From Thermogemmatispora tikiterensis (GTDB lineage: Bacteria > Chloroflexota > Ktedonobacteria > Ktedonobacterales > Ktedonobacteraceae), in contig NZ_MCIF01000002.1 of NCBI RefSeq assembly GCF_003268475.1, positions 3,766,671 to 3,830,670 on the forward strand: a stretch of DNA of 64,000 nucleotides, given 5' to 3'. Positions 8,589-17,836 of the stretch are shown piece after piece; positions within the stretch are counted from its first letter, which is position 1, and every line of letters starts with the position of its first letter. A program made the position numbers and the translations under genes. The notes beneath the pieces are model-generated. The model saw only the letters and a list, made by a program, of their open reading frames with translations, had not been told where the DNA came from and searched no databases.

Positions 8589-8627
8589 TCTGTATGTGGT
8601 TTGCATACGCAGGAGGTTAAATAGACC

Positions 8628-9383
8628 ATGCTCTCACTCACGGTGTATCAAGAATGCCAGCTTGCCACAGCGGGACCGGCGGCGATGGGGCCCGCTGTGG
8701 GGCCGCTGTTGTCTGCGCCCGCGCAAGGTTTCCCCGGAGAAGAGCCAGCAAGCAGTGAGCGAGAGGGGCAGGCTGACCAGCAGCAGCTACTCATTACACG
8801 GGTGCTGCGTGGTGATGGAGACGCCTTCAGCGACATTGCCCTGCAGTACAGCTCGCTGATGTTGCGAACGGCCTTCATGATCGTGGGTGATCGAGACGCT
8901 GCTGAGGACATCGTACAAGACGCGCTCATTCAAGCATGGCATCACCTCGCTGATCTGCGTGAAGCCGGAGCTTTGCGCCCCTGGCTGGTGCGTATTGTGG
9001 TGAATCAGTGCATCAGCTTCAAGCGTCGTCTGGCACGCTCCAGTGCCTTCCTGCGCCAGGCGCTCTGCGATCTGGAGACGGACCTGCTGGCCCGCACCGC
9101 CGAGCTGCACAAAGGCTCGATTGAGCGCAGTTGGGATCTGGCGCGGGCCGTCGAGGAGTTGCCTACCAAGCAACGTGTCGCTATTGTCTTGCACTACTAC
9201 AGCGGTATGACCTTACCGGAAATGGCTCGCGCCTTGCACATCTCCGAGAATACGCTGAAGAAGCGTATCCAGAGCGCCCTCTCCAATCTGCGTCAGGCCC
9301 TCATGAGCGATGCGAGCGACCATGTGGTCGCCTCTCGTCCGCTCTCGGAGGGCTATTTCACGACAGCGACCCGGCGGTCCTGA
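8628..9383 (+). CDS. RNA polymerase sigma-70 family factor (ECF type)
   Basis: A 251-residue alternative sigma factor. A variable N-terminal extension of about 60 residues precedes sigma region 2 ('VLRGDGDAFSDIALQYSSLM', then 'DAAEDIVQDALIQAWHHL'), a linker, and region 4 ('LPTKQRVAIVLHYYSGMTL', then 'ALHISENTLKKRIQSALSNL'). It directs core polymerase to a dedicated promoter set. AGGAGG lies 10 nt before ATG 8628. No anti-sigma factor is adjacent: the next gene is convergent and overlaps its 3' end by 26 bp. It may therefore be controlled transcriptionally or through its N-terminal extension. Confidence 0.9.
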   Translation: MLSLTVYQECQLATAGPAAMGPAVGPLLSAPAQGFPGEEPASSEREGQADQQQLLITRVLRGDGDAFSDIALQYSSLMLRTAFMIVGDRDAAEDIVQDALIQAWHHLADLREAGALRPWLVRIVVNQCISFKRRLARSSAFLRQALCDLETDLLARTAELHKGSIERSWDLARAVEELPTKQRVAIVLHYYSGMTLPEMARALHISENTLKKRIQSALSNLRQALMSDASDHVVASRPLSEGYFTTATRRS

Positions 9384-10848
9384 GCGTGAGGAGCGGCTGG
9401 CCATCGAAGCGTACTGCGTTGTTGATCCCGAGCAGACTGAGCACCGTAGGAGCGACGTCCATCACAGTAATCTCGTGCATATCGTTCACTTTTGGCTCAT
9501 GGTGGAGGAGGTTACCGATGAGTAAAACGCCATCTTTACGATGGGTCCCCGAGATAGCACGCCTCGCCGCCTGCGTTGTCAGCAGCGGCACATATAAGTC
9601 GTCACCGATCGCGAAATCGCTCTGGAGTTCGAACAGAAGATCCGGCAGCCGCTCCAAATAGCTGCCCTGATAGACTTCCTCGCGTTTGCGTACCCAGCGG
9701 AGCAACGGGCAACCGCGCGAGCGTAGACCGTGGATCTCTTGCTGCAAACTCGTGCGCACCTCCTCGTAGTCTCGACCTTGTTCTTCGAGGCCCTGACGAT
9801 TGAGGGTCACACCGCCGAATGGCCCATCGCCTCCCAGGCTAAAGGCGCGCGCCAGAGAGCGCTCTTCATCGATGAGGTGGGACCGCGAGCGCGCTGGCGG
9901 CTGATGTTCGCGCACCGCAAGACCGGCGTGGGCCAGCAACTCGTCGGAGGCCAGGTAGCCGCGCGAGCGTGCCGAAAGAGGGCGCTCTAGTAGTCGTGGG
10001 CTACGGCGCTGGACCACGAGCAGGCCTTGTCTCCGTAGCCACTCGTTGAGATGTACCCGTTGATGGCTGCGGCGCCCGTGACCATAGGCGCTGACAACGA
10101 GCAGTATGCTCTCGGCTGGCAGCGCTGCCCGTATTTCGCCTACGATGTGATCACAGAGACGATAGAAGCTTTGGATGCGTGTTAGATGCTCACTCTGCCC
10201 TGGGTAGGCAGGATCACTGAGATCGCTGTAGTGCCAGAAAAGGTGCTGGACCACGTCCAGCGCATTGAGCTGCAAGAAGAAGAGATCCCAGCGCTCTTGT
10301 TGCAGTAGTTCCAGGCCAAGGGCGGCCTGTTGGAGGGTGCAGCTCACCAGCTCGTGGTAAAAGGTCCGCAACTGCTCGCGCCGCGCAGCCTGTTCAGCCA
10401 GCCGTGGCAGGGCAGGAAAGGCCAGGCTTAGCTCGTACTCTTCGGGGGTAATGCTCATGCTGCCATCGTGTGGCGAGAGTGCCAGCATGACACCGTTGAC
10501 AGGCCAGGCGGGATAGGCCAGATAGGGGTTGAGCACGCAGATCCGCTTGCCGCTGGCGCTGGCCAGATCCCAAAAGGTGGTGCCGCAGGTGAGGGCGAGC
10601 GGCTCGCCTGCGTCGTGGCCTGCTGGCTCCTGGCCGCTGATAGGAAGAGAGAGCAGGCCGTGGTTGGCGGGGTTCAGACCGGTGTAGAGGCTGCCCCAGG
10701 CCGGATAAGTGTCCGGCGGGATGCTAGAGGTGAGTTCGAGGAAAGGCGACTCCAGCATGAGGCGCCGCAGATGAGGCAGGGCCGGACCATAGACTCGTAG
10801 GAGGTCTGCGTCCAGACCATCGAATCCCAGGATGACCACTTGTGTCAT
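9358..10848 (-). CDS. Alkaline phosphatase superfamily protein (type I phosphodiesterase / nucleotide pyrophosphatase-like)
   Basis: A 496-residue enzyme of the alkaline phosphatase superfamily. The N-terminus 'VVILGFDGLDADLL' carries the first metal-binding Asp, and 'SIPPDTYPAWGSLYTGLNPA' followed by NHG is the nucleophile region (Thr in the DTYPAW context) typical of nucleotide pyrophosphatases and phosphoglyceromutase-like members. Later segments (VVSAYGHGRR; 'GTHRKDGVLLIG') match the metal-ligand regions of this family. No signal peptide is visible, so it is probably cytoplasmic. It lies 44 nt downstream of the MshEN-domain gene and is likely in its operon. Its 3' end overlaps the convergent sigma gene by 26 bp. 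Substrate unknown. Confidence 0.82.
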   Translation of the reverse strand: MTQVVILGFDGLDADLLRVYGPALPHLRRLMLESPFLELTSSIPPDTYPAWGSLYTGLNPANHGLLSLPISGQEPAGHDAGEPLALTCGTTFWDLASASGKRICVLNPYLAYPAWPVNGVMLALSPHDGSMSITPEEYELSLAFPALPRLAEQAARREQLRTFYHELVSCTLQQAALGLELLQQERWDLFFLQLNALDVVQHLFWHYSDLSDPAYPGQSEHLTRIQSFYRLCDHIVGEIRAALPAESILLVVSAYGHGRRSHQRVHLNEWLRRQGLLVVQRRSPRLLERPLSARSRGYLASDELLAHAGLAVREHQPPARSRSHLIDEERSLARAFSLGGDGPFGGVTLNRQGLEEQGRDYEEVRTSLQQEIHGLRSRGCPLLRWVRKREEVYQGSYLERLPDLLFELQSDFAIGDDLYVPLLTTQAARRAISGTHRKDGVLLIGNLLHHEPKVNDMHEITVMDVAPTVLSLLGINNAVRFDGQPLLTLRTAGSLS

Positions 10849-10892
10849 AGCTTTTCACCTTCTCTCTCTCGCCGAGATGCTTGGCCCGGTCG

Positions 10893-11654
10893 TCATCGGG
10901 CCGGGTTCTCTTGTGGCTGGTCGGCTAAGAGTCGCCGCTGCTGTTGCTCCCAGTAGTGGAGAATCTCGCTGATCATCTCTGGCTCGCAACGCACCTGAAA
11001 GATGGCGCGCTGCGTCACTGTTTGCAAATGATCCAGAATGGCACGATCAAGCCGGCGTGCTGTGGCCAGGGTCAGGGTCCCTCGCTCGGCCCCAATGGGG
11101 ACACAGCGATACCGCTGGGCCAGCTCATAGGGCAGCAGATGGAGCAGGCGCAGCGAGGGATAGCTGGAGAGGAAGGCGAGGTAGGGCAGCTGACTTTCGG
11201 CCTGAGCTTGATCCTCCTCGGACACTGCCACTTCCTCGCTCGGCCTGGTCTGGCTGAAGCCCTGCGGGTCTCGATCTCCTTCGATCAGGCGTGGCTGTCG
11301 CCGTTGTAGCTCGCGTAAAAATTGACGCGCTGCCTCTCCGGCAAGACAGCGTGCGCTGTGCTCGACATCGGCCAGCAGCGGACGCAGACGCTGCATCACA
11401 GCCTCCGCTCCCGCCAGCGTGGCTGAACGCAGCAGCAGGGCACACTCGCCCTCTAGAGAGAAAATCTGATCTCTGGCGCGAATCTGCTGCCGGATACGCC
11501 GCACGGCTCGCTCCAGTGCCGCTGCTGACTGCTCGCTTGTCTGAAGATGGATCAGGGCAAATGGCTCTTCCTCCGTCGTCTCGCCTGGGCTGGCCGCTGC
11601 CGATGTGAGGGTGGCCTCTCGATCTCGCGATCCTGTGTGCTCCTCGTCCTTCAC
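10893..11654 (-). CDS. MshEN (type II secretion GspE N-terminal) domain protein with GGDEF-like N-terminus
   Basis: 253 residues from GTG 11654, chosen because AGAGGAGG lies about 5 nt upstream; an in-frame ATG at 11729 sits almost on the promoter and has no ribosome site. The C-terminal ~110 residues ('LHLLPYELAQRYRCVPIGAE', then 'GTLTLATARRLDRAILDHLQ') match the MshEN/GspE_N fold, which binds c-di-GMP in some proteins. The N-terminal ~90 residues ('IRARDQIFSLEGECALLLRS') resemble a degenerate GGDEF half-domain ('R.gD.....g.ceF.vLL') without an active site. No ATPase domain follows, so this is not a secretion ATPase. It is probably a small signalling or adaptor protein co-transcribed with the phosphodiesterase-like gene. 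Domain calls are by pattern only. Confidence 0.6.
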   Translation of the reverse strand: MKDEEHTGSRDREATLTSAAASPGETTEEEPFALIHLQTSEQSAAALERAVRRIRQQIRARDQIFSLEGECALLLRSATLAGAEAVMQRLRPLLADVEHSARCLAGEAARQFLRELQRRQPRLIEGDRDPQGFSQTRPSEEVAVSEEDQAQAESQLPYLAFLSSYPSLRLLHLLPYELAQRYRCVPIGAERGTLTLATARRLDRAILDHLQTVTQRAIFQVRCEPEMISEILHYWEQQQRRLLADQPQENPAR

Positions 11655-11740
11655 ATTATCCTCCTCTACAGGCGCCAGCTTCCTGCCACGCGCCTGCCCG
11701 TCTACGACGGGGCCAGGCATGCGATACATGCCGCGTATGT

Positions 11741-11765
11741 AGTATACTATTTTCGTGAAAATAGT
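11741..11765 (-). promoter_or_regulatory. Perfect palindrome next to a -10 element upstream of the MshEN gene
   Basis: ACTATTTTC-GT-GAAAATAGT (11746-11765) is a perfect 9-2-9 inverted repeat. It abuts TATACT read on the minus strand (11741-11746), a plausible -10 for the minus-strand operon. This position fits a repressor operator. The remaining spacer to 12119 is AT-rich up to 11880 and otherwise featureless. Confidence 0.5.
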
Positions 11766-12119
11766 GGTTATCTATTCTGGTAGAGGAGCAGTTAAAATAA
11801 CTTACTTAAAGTAAAGAAAAATATGTATTTCCTGTTTTCTATTGTTAACCGGAAAGCATGAGATATTACCTGATCACAACTAAACGTCTCTTCTCAAGAC
11901 TGCAGGGGGCATGCCATACTGTGGCAGGTATACGGCGGCCAGGTCAGAGCTTCCCTTTCTCCCCTTGCGTGCGAACGAACGCTCACAGGCTGAGCTGATC
12001 ATGGCCGCCCCTTCCTAAGCCAGGCCCGTGCCTGTGGCAAAGCAGCGTGAGGCCGGCAGATAGCCAGGCTAAAGCTAAGGAAGCAGGCGAGAAGGAGCTG
12101 TTGGGAGGTAGCAGGGAGC

Positions 12120-12437
12120 ATGAATGATTATCTCATTGGATGGAAAATTCGCTGGAGTCCAATGCTAGCCCCGGACCAGGGCATGGTTCCCGATGCCAGC
12201 GTCTTTGCACGAGTCGAAGAGGGCGAGCTGGCGACTTGTCAGCCGGCACCCGCGACCAGCGAGGAGGCCGCTCAGCGCCTGGTGCGCAACGAAGAGAGCG
12301 CTGAGCCTGTCTTCGTGGGCAGCCTCTGGGAAACGGATGAGCCGTGCGAGGGGGAGATTGCCCTGGAACCGGAGTGGATAGAGCAGGTTTGTTGTCATAT
12401 TGAGGCCATCATTGCAGGAGCAGGAGAGCGGGCCTGA
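12120..12437 (+). CDS. Small hypothetical protein
   Basis: 105 residues, acidic, soluble, no family recognised. GGGAGG and AGGGAG lie within 20 nt before ATG 12120. The protein starts MNDYLIGWKIRW and has several Glu-rich stretches and a late CC pair. A longer frame on the opposite strand overlaps it, but that frame also runs through the start of the glycosyltransferase gene and lacks a ribosome site. It lies 168 nt before the glycosyltransferase and could be co-transcribed. Confidence 0.5.
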   Translation: MNDYLIGWKIRWSPMLAPDQGMVPDASVFARVEEGELATCQPAPATSEEAAQRLVRNEESAEPVFVGSLWETDEPCEGEIALEPEWIEQVCCHIEAIIAGAGERA

Positions 12438-12605
12438 CTGGGCCGGGTCGGGCGCACGGGCGAGCGGCGCACCGCCCGTGCCTGGCTGGCTGTGGGGTCC
12501 ATCGCTGTCTCTTCTCCATTGTTCTCCTTCAGCTTGAAGTGAGCAGAAGAGCAGAGGGCAAGCGCAGGGGCCTGGCCTCCAGGACCAGGCAAGAGGGAGG
12601 AGGCT

Positions 12606-14726
12606 ATGCAGCATAAGCAAGTGGGAGGGAACGAGCGTGGCAAGGGTCGCTCCCCTCAGCTGAGCGTTATTCTCTGTACCTATAACCGATGCAACCTCGT
12701 GCTCTCGGCGCTGGCCAGCCTGCGGCGTCAGACGCTGGCGCGCCATCTCTACGAGGTGATTGTGGTCGACAATGGCTCGCGGGATGGCACACCTGCTGTG
12801 CTGCAGCGCTACCTGCAAGCGCGGGCGCCAGATGAGCGCGACTGGCAGGTGCGTTGTCTGAGCGAGCGGCGCAATGGTCTGGCCTATGCGCGCAATGCAG
12901 GGCTCCAGGTCGCGCGAGGAGAGATTGCCGTTTTCCTTGACGACGACGCCCTCGCCTCACCGCGCTTCCTGGAGTATCTGCTGCAGGCGTATGCCGAGAC
13001 CGGCGCCGATGCCGTCGGAGGGCGGATTGAACTCTATTGGGAGGCGCCTCGTCCCTACTGGCTGACCGATGAGCTACTGCCCGTGCTCGGCTATTTTGCT
13101 CCTGCGGGCGAGCGCCAGCAGCTGAGGGCCCCCCAAAGTTTGGGCAGCTGCAGCTTTTCTGTGAAGGTTGCCGCCTTGCGAGCGGTTGGGGGCTTCTCAC
13201 CGCTGCTCGACAAGCGTCTGGCGGTTCCGACGCGGCTGGGCGTAGAAGATCTCTGTCGGCGGCTCCATGCTGCCGGCTATGCGCTCTGGTATGAGCCGCG
13301 GGCCCTGGTGGCCCACCGGGCCCATGCTGCGCGCCTCTGCCGCACCTTTTTTATCGGCCATGCCTACTGGCAGGGTCGTTCTGAGGTGCTCATGGAACTG
13401 AGCGCCGCTCTCGCGCAGCGGGCCGAGGAGCGCAACGCCTGTCTTTCCTGGAGAGCTTTACTCACTGATCTAAGGCATCTTGCGCGCCTCTGGCTTTGGG
13501 AACAGCCTCATCTGCTGATCGCGCGTGGTACATCGGCGCAGCACCTGTATCTGACGATGGAGAGCCTGCGCTGCTGGGGGCGCTTCCTGCAGCGCCTGAG
13601 CTTGCTCTGGCGTCCGCTACCCCAAGAAGGCAGCCTGGCGGTATTGCTGGTCATGGCGCCGCAGTGTGAAGCGGCCACCCTCTTGTTAGCGCAGGCACTG
13701 CGGCGTGAGGGTTTGGCCTGTCAGGTCGAGCGGGCCAATCTCTCTCTGACCTGGCTCTGGCGTCACCGCGGCCTGGATGGCCAGGCTTGTGGCATCGTGC
13801 AGTTGCAGCGTCCAGGGGCCTGGTGCCTGCCATTGCGGCGCGGTCTCAATCTGCTGCTGCGCCTCTGGCTCGCGCGCCGCCTGGGGTTACCGCTGGTCAT
13901 TGCCGACAGTGGGGGCTGGTGGCATAGCGCACGCGGTCTCCGCCCACTGCTGCGGCGCTGGCTGGAGCGCTATCTGCTGCATCAGGCTCAGACCATCCTG
14001 GTTCCCACCCGGCGCATCGAAGATTTCTATCCTGAGCGGTCTCTCCAGGAGCGAACCCAGGGCCTTCCCCCGGCTGGCTTTCGCGGCTACTATGCCGCGC
14101 CCCTGCCGCGGGTCGAAGCCTATCGTCGTCTTGGAATTCCGGCTTCCGTTCCCTATGTCTATCTCTGCTTTGCCGCCTGGCACAGTGAGGAGGAGGTTCT
14201 CAGCCTCTGCGAGAGCTTTCGCCGCCTCTGGGAAAGGCTCATGCCCGTGCCAGGCGATGTCTCTCAGGGGCCGCACCTGCTGCTTGTTGGGACCCCGGCT
14301 GATCGTCCTCGCCCCACACGCCTGTTACGACTGGCGGCGCGTATGCCCATGTTACATCTCTTTCTCCGGCCACCGCTCGATGAAGATATTCCGCTCTATC
14401 TGGGAGCTGCCGATGCCGTGGTTCTGCCACAGCGCTCGCATCTGCGGGCAGGCAATGTTGAGTTGGCGCTGCTGGCCCTCTCCTATGGTCGAGCTGTCGT
14501 AGCCCCCGCGCTCCCCTCTTTCGCCGATCTGCCGGCCTCACAGGCCGTGGTTTTCTACCATGCCGCTGATGAAGCTGATCTGGAGCGGGCGCTGGGTGAG
14601 GTACGTTCGGGCGTGGTCCAGGATCTGCTACGTACCGCCTGTGCCGAACCGCAGCTAGAGGCTGTCGCTGGCTGGAGCGACTACGCCCGGCATCTCGTCA
14701 AGCTCTATGAGAGCTTTCGCTGGTAG
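12606..14726 (+). CDS. Two-domain glycosyltransferase (GT2 + GT4-like)
   Basis: 706 residues. The N-terminal half is a GT-A family 2 transferase: 'LSVILCTYNRCNLVLSALAS', VDNGSRDGT, and the metal-binding FLDDDALAS, followed by acceptor-side motifs ('VGGFSPLLDKR', 'GVEDLCRRL'). The C-terminal ~350 residues look like a GT-B/GT4-type half: 'PYVYLCFAAWHSEEEVLSLC', 'LLLVGTPADRP', and a final 'GNVELALLALSYGRAVVAPA' of the kind that binds nucleotide sugar. Two different folds in one chain suggest sequential sugar additions on one glycan, or that the second half is a recognition domain. A strong AGGGAGGAGG precedes ATG 12606. No other cell-surface polysaccharide genes are adjacent. Confidence 0.85.
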   Translation: MQHKQVGGNERGKGRSPQLSVILCTYNRCNLVLSALASLRRQTLARHLYEVIVVDNGSRDGTPAVLQRYLQARAPDERDWQVRCLSERRNGLAYARNAGLQVARGEIAVFLDDDALASPRFLEYLLQAYAETGADAVGGRIELYWEAPRPYWLTDELLPVLGYFAPAGERQQLRAPQSLGSCSFSVKVAALRAVGGFSPLLDKRLAVPTRLGVEDLCRRLHAAGYALWYEPRALVAHRAHAARLCRTFFIGHAYWQGRSEVLMELSAALAQRAEERNACLSWRALLTDLRHLARLWLWEQPHLLIARGTSAQHLYLTMESLRCWGRFLQRLSLLWRPLPQEGSLAVLLVMAPQCEAATLLLAQALRREGLACQVERANLSLTWLWRHRGLDGQACGIVQLQRPGAWCLPLRRGLNLLLRLWLARRLGLPLVIADSGGWWHSARGLRPLLRRWLERYLLHQAQTILVPTRRIEDFYPERSLQERTQGLPPAGFRGYYAAPLPRVEAYRRLGIPASVPYVYLCFAAWHSEEEVLSLCESFRRLWERLMPVPGDVSQGPHLLLVGTPADRPRPTRLLRLAARMPMLHLFLRPPLDEDIPLYLGAADAVVLPQRSHLRAGNVELALLALSYGRAVVAPALPSFADLPASQAVVFYHAADEADLERALGEVRSGVVQDLLRTACAEPQLEAVAGWSDYARHLVKLYESFRW

Positions 14727-15346
14727 CCGCCTGACTGCTATCAGGGTCTGTCCGCCCGGGTGGGGGTAGGTGCAGAGACCCTCGCTTCTCTGCCGCCCGG
14801 TATGGTAATGTATCAAGCGGGGGAGCAGCCAGGGGAACCAGGTAGGGTGCAGACGACAACGGGGCCGGCTGACCCGGCTCATCGAGCTATGGCAGGCCGT
14901 CAATCAAGCCAAACGGCCAGGTCGACAGATTCAGTCTGGGCCTGGGCCTCAGCCTCATGATTCGTCCATCAGGCCTGGCGAGACAGAAGGGGCGGGCAGT
15001 CTCCGCCACTGGCGGTCGCCTGGCTTCAGGAGACTGTCCGTTTCGACCTGAACTACGCTTGCCGTGGAAGAGAGTCTGGCCGGGCCGTCTCAGCTCTGCT
15101 TCCTGCCTGTCAGGCGCCGTTGTGTGGTGCTCGTCTCTCTTGCCGCCAGTGGGGTGGGCAAAAAGACCTTGTTGCTACTCGACCTTTCGTTAGCATCGCG
15201 TCAGCATCTCGGCTTGTCATCACAGGGTAGTGAGGGGAGACGCTGATACGTTGTGGTATCGCCGTCCTCCTTCTAAGTCAGGCGAGGGGGCGTCTTCCCG
15301 TTCGTGTGCATCGTTTTGTCAGCAGAGCAGCAGAGGAGAGTGCTCA
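14727..15346. other. Gene-free spacer
   Basis: Short open frames exist but lack ribosome sites and recognisable protein sequence. No terminator, repeat or RNA was identified. Confidence 0.4.
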
Positions 15347-15730
15347 ATGATCGCCAGAGACATCATGACTCGCACGGTCTACACCATTCGACCCGAGGCG
15401 AGCGCTCAGGAAGCAGCCCGGCTGCTGGATCAGAAGCGCATCAGTGGCGCACCAGTTGTCGATGGAGACGGCAGGCTGATTGGCATGGTCACGGAAGCCG
15501 ATATCATCAGCAAGGTCAATCGTGAAGGCTTGCGCGTTGCCGACATCATGAGCCATGAGCTGATTGTTGTCTCCGAGGAAACTCCCCTGGAAGAGATTGC
15601 CGCTTTGCTCTCCGAACGCAAGATCAAGCGTGTCCCCGTCGTTGAAAATGGCCGTCTGGTTGGGATTGTGAGCCGCGCCGATATTGTCCATGCTGTAGCC
15701 GCCGGGCACCTCATTGTGCGCAGCTGGTAA
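15347..15730 (+). CDS. CBS domain pair protein
   Basis: 127 residues forming a stand-alone Bateman module: two CBS motifs, 'DIMTRTVYTIRPEASAQEAA' and 'DIMSHELIVVSEETPLEEIA', each followed by a 'RISGAPVVDGDGRLIGMVT' or 'KIKRVPVVENGRLVGIVS' half. Such proteins bind adenine nucleotides and report energy state to a partner. The frame extends 39 codons upstream, but ATG 15347 has GAGGAGAG at a proper distance and matches the usual N-terminus. No obvious partner gene is adjacent. Confidence 0.9.
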   Translation: MIARDIMTRTVYTIRPEASAQEAARLLDQKRISGAPVVDGDGRLIGMVTEADIISKVNREGLRVADIMSHELIVVSEETPLEEIAALLSERKIKRVPVVENGRLVGIVSRADIVHAVAAGHLIVRSW

Positions 15731-15870
15731 GAGTCTGCAACCCGTGCTATCATAGGAAGGCTGAAGAGCGCAGGCTAACCAGGCAGGAGGATAGTCGAGC
15801 CAGTGCTGGCGCCTCGCTGATCCCAGTTCAGCCCGCTTCTCAGTAAGAGCAGGGGAGGAGTCTGCCTTGT

Positions 15871-15894
15871 CTGTCTGCCTGTCTGTCCGCCTGT
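15871..15894. repeat. CTGY tetranucleotide tract
   Basis: Six four-base units (five CTGC/CTGT, one CCGC) in the 15731-16400 spacer. The spacer also has three GGTCA units near 15997-16011. No gene is seen in it. Confidence 0.75.
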
Positions 15895-16400
15895 TCTCTC
15901 CTTCGAGCAGCTGGCCAGCGAGATCTCGACAGAGGCGCTGTCTGCGGAGGAGAGAGGAATAGTGGCTCTGTCAGGCCAGGGTGAGGCTTAGAGGTCCGGT
16001 CAGGTCAGGTCAGACTCCTTTCCCTGCGCTGCAGTGTGTTTGAGTGATAGGCCCGGTCCTGGGTGTGTGGGGGCGGGCGTGAGGCGGGTACAACGGTGAT
16101 GTGGCCTGTCGGCGGCCCTGGTGGGTTACTGGCAGACGAGCAAGCTGGTACCATTGGGCTGCTTTCTCCTCTGGTCAAGGGGTAAGGTGAGGGCCGCTGC
16201 CGATCTTTCGCTATAATGTGCCCAGACAGAGTGATAGAGTGCAGGAGCCAGCTTCTGCCGGAGAACCAAACCGGCCTGGCCTGGTACCGGCTTGGCTGAC
16301 TGAGGCGTCTGACCAGACAGGCGCGCCACCAGCGAAGCGAGCGCACGAGCCGGCGCTGGTTCTCCCGCATGCAGTGATCGGAACAGGCGAGGTAACGGTC

Positions 16401-16967
16401 TTGAAACGAGCACATCTTGCCCGAGATATTCTAGAGGTCATTGCCCTGGCGCTGATCCTCTTCCTGGCAACGCGCCTTGCCATCCAAAACTACCACGTGG
16501 AAAATGTGAGCATGCAGCCTACGCTGGTCGATGGCGAAAATGTCATTGTCAACAAGCTGGCCTATCTCTTTCATCCGCCCGAGCGTGGGGATGTGATTGT
16601 CTTCCATTGGCCACTGGATACACGCCAGGACTTTATCAAGCGTATTATTGGCATTCCCGGTGATGTCATTCGGACGGATAGTACCCATGTCTGGGTCAAT
16701 GGCGTCCTGCTCAATGAACCATATGTCAAGGCCCCCTACAATGCCATCGCCAATATCTGGAGGTTGGGCAAAGATCAGTACTTTGTGATGGGCGATAACC
16801 GCCCCGATAGCGACGATTCGCGCAATTGGGGTGTAGTCCCACGCAATTATATCGTTGGCAAGGCCATTGCAGTCTACTGGCCCATTAACAGGTGGCAGGT
16901 GATCAATACCTATCCGGCAGTCTTTGCCCACATTCCCGATGCCAACCCTCAAACAACCAGCAAATGA
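16401..16967 (+). CDS. lepB: Signal peptidase I
   Basis: Membrane-bound serine protease that removes signal peptides from exported proteins. A short N-terminus and one membrane helix ('VIALALILFLATRLAIQ') are followed by box B with the nucleophile (VSMQPT, Ser37), box D with the general base (FIKRIIGIPGD, Lys80) and box E (GDNRPDSDDSR). The frame is open from a GTG at 16218. However, a TATAAT at 16212-16217 abuts that codon, it has no ribosome site, and codon use upstream of 16401 looks non-coding. The TTG at 16401 with GCGAGG 8 nt before it gives a normal signal-peptidase length of 188 residues. If 16218 is used, the protein has a Pro/Ala-rich cytoplasmic tail of 61 residues. Confidence 0.88.
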   Translation: MKRAHLARDILEVIALALILFLATRLAIQNYHVENVSMQPTLVDGENVIVNKLAYLFHPPERGDVIVFHWPLDTRQDFIKRIIGIPGDVIRTDSTHVWVNGVLLNEPYVKAPYNAIANIWRLGKDQYFVMGDNRPDSDDSRNWGVVPRNYIVGKAIAVYWPINRWQVINTYPAVFAHIPDANPQTTSK

Positions 16968-17000
16968 GGATCGATCAGTCAAAAAGGGAGTAGGCCGTCA

Positions 17001-17690
17001 ATGAACGAGTCGGAGCAGCGCTATCCTTTACACCAGCACGAGAATGATGAGTGGGATCGGGATGAGGAAGGGGAGCATCACAGTCGGCATCGCCATCATA
17101 TTGCACCTTTGCCAGATCAAAGCGAAGAAGATGATGAGGAGTGCGAGGAGCGCCGTCGCCTGCACCAGCGCGAAGAGCCGAGCGAGCCGGAGCTGCCCAG
17201 AGGCCGTCTGCTGCCAACTCTGATCGTGGGAGTGGTAGCCGGAATCCTCTGTGCCGCCGTGAATATCGCCCTTGTGCTGTTGAATGCCCCGCTCTTCGCC
17301 AATGCGGAGCGACTTGCCAGTCAGAATGCCTATCAGCTGGCGGTGTCGATCACAACGCTCTGCGGCCTGGTCATTTTCATCAGCCTGGTGATCTGCGCCG
17401 TAGCGGGCTTTATCGTCGGCAAGCTGGCAGTCCAGCGGAGCCTGGGCTTTCTGGCGGGTCTGGTGGCTGGCGTGCTCTACTATCTGGGAGCGATCTTCTT
17501 GCCGCGCTATATTCCTGGTTTCCCCAGCAATGCCCCCGCCAGTGGCAATGTGACCTTTGGTGGCGTCATTGGCGGAATTGTGGTCACCATCATCTTTATG
17601 CTCTTGCTCGGCCTGCTGGAGGGACTGGCCGCTCTCTTTGGGGCCTGGTTGGCAACGCGCCGTCACCCTTACTACGTGGGCTATAGCTAA
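17001..17690 (+). CDS. Hypothetical four-helix membrane protein with charged N-terminus
   Basis: 229 residues. The first 70 are extremely charged and His/Glu/Asp-rich (HHSRHRHHIAP, EEDDEECEERRR) and may bind metal or act as a cytoplasmic tail. Four hydrophobic segments follow ('LIVGVVAGILCAAVNIALVL', 'VSITTLCGLVIFISLVICAV', 'LGFLAGLVAGVLYYLGAIFL', 'GVIGGIVVTIIFMLLLGLLE') with many glycines. No family recognised. It begins 33 nt after lepB and is probably co-transcribed. Confidence 0.65.
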   Translation: MNESEQRYPLHQHENDEWDRDEEGEHHSRHRHHIAPLPDQSEEDDEECEERRRLHQREEPSEPELPRGRLLPTLIVGVVAGILCAAVNIALVLLNAPLFANAERLASQNAYQLAVSITTLCGLVIFISLVICAVAGFIVGKLAVQRSLGFLAGLVAGVLYYLGAIFLPRYIPGFPSNAPASGNVTFGGVIGGIVVTIIFMLLLGLLEGLAALFGAWLATRRHPYYVGYS

Positions 17691-17836
17691 GATGCCTTGA
17701 AGCCTGGCCTGGGAAGAACAGTTTGGAAAGCAGGAAAGAGACCGTGAGGCTGGCCGTGCCAGAGGGAAAGGGCCAGCCTTATTGGTTGATTCTCTCTGAT
17801 GGGGGTGTATTCTCTTGTTCTCTCCCCTCCTCTCTC

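Noticed and set aside
12165..12818. A 217-codon minus-strand frame
   Set aside because: Covers the start and ribosome site of the glycosyltransferase and the small 12120 gene; no ribosome site or family.
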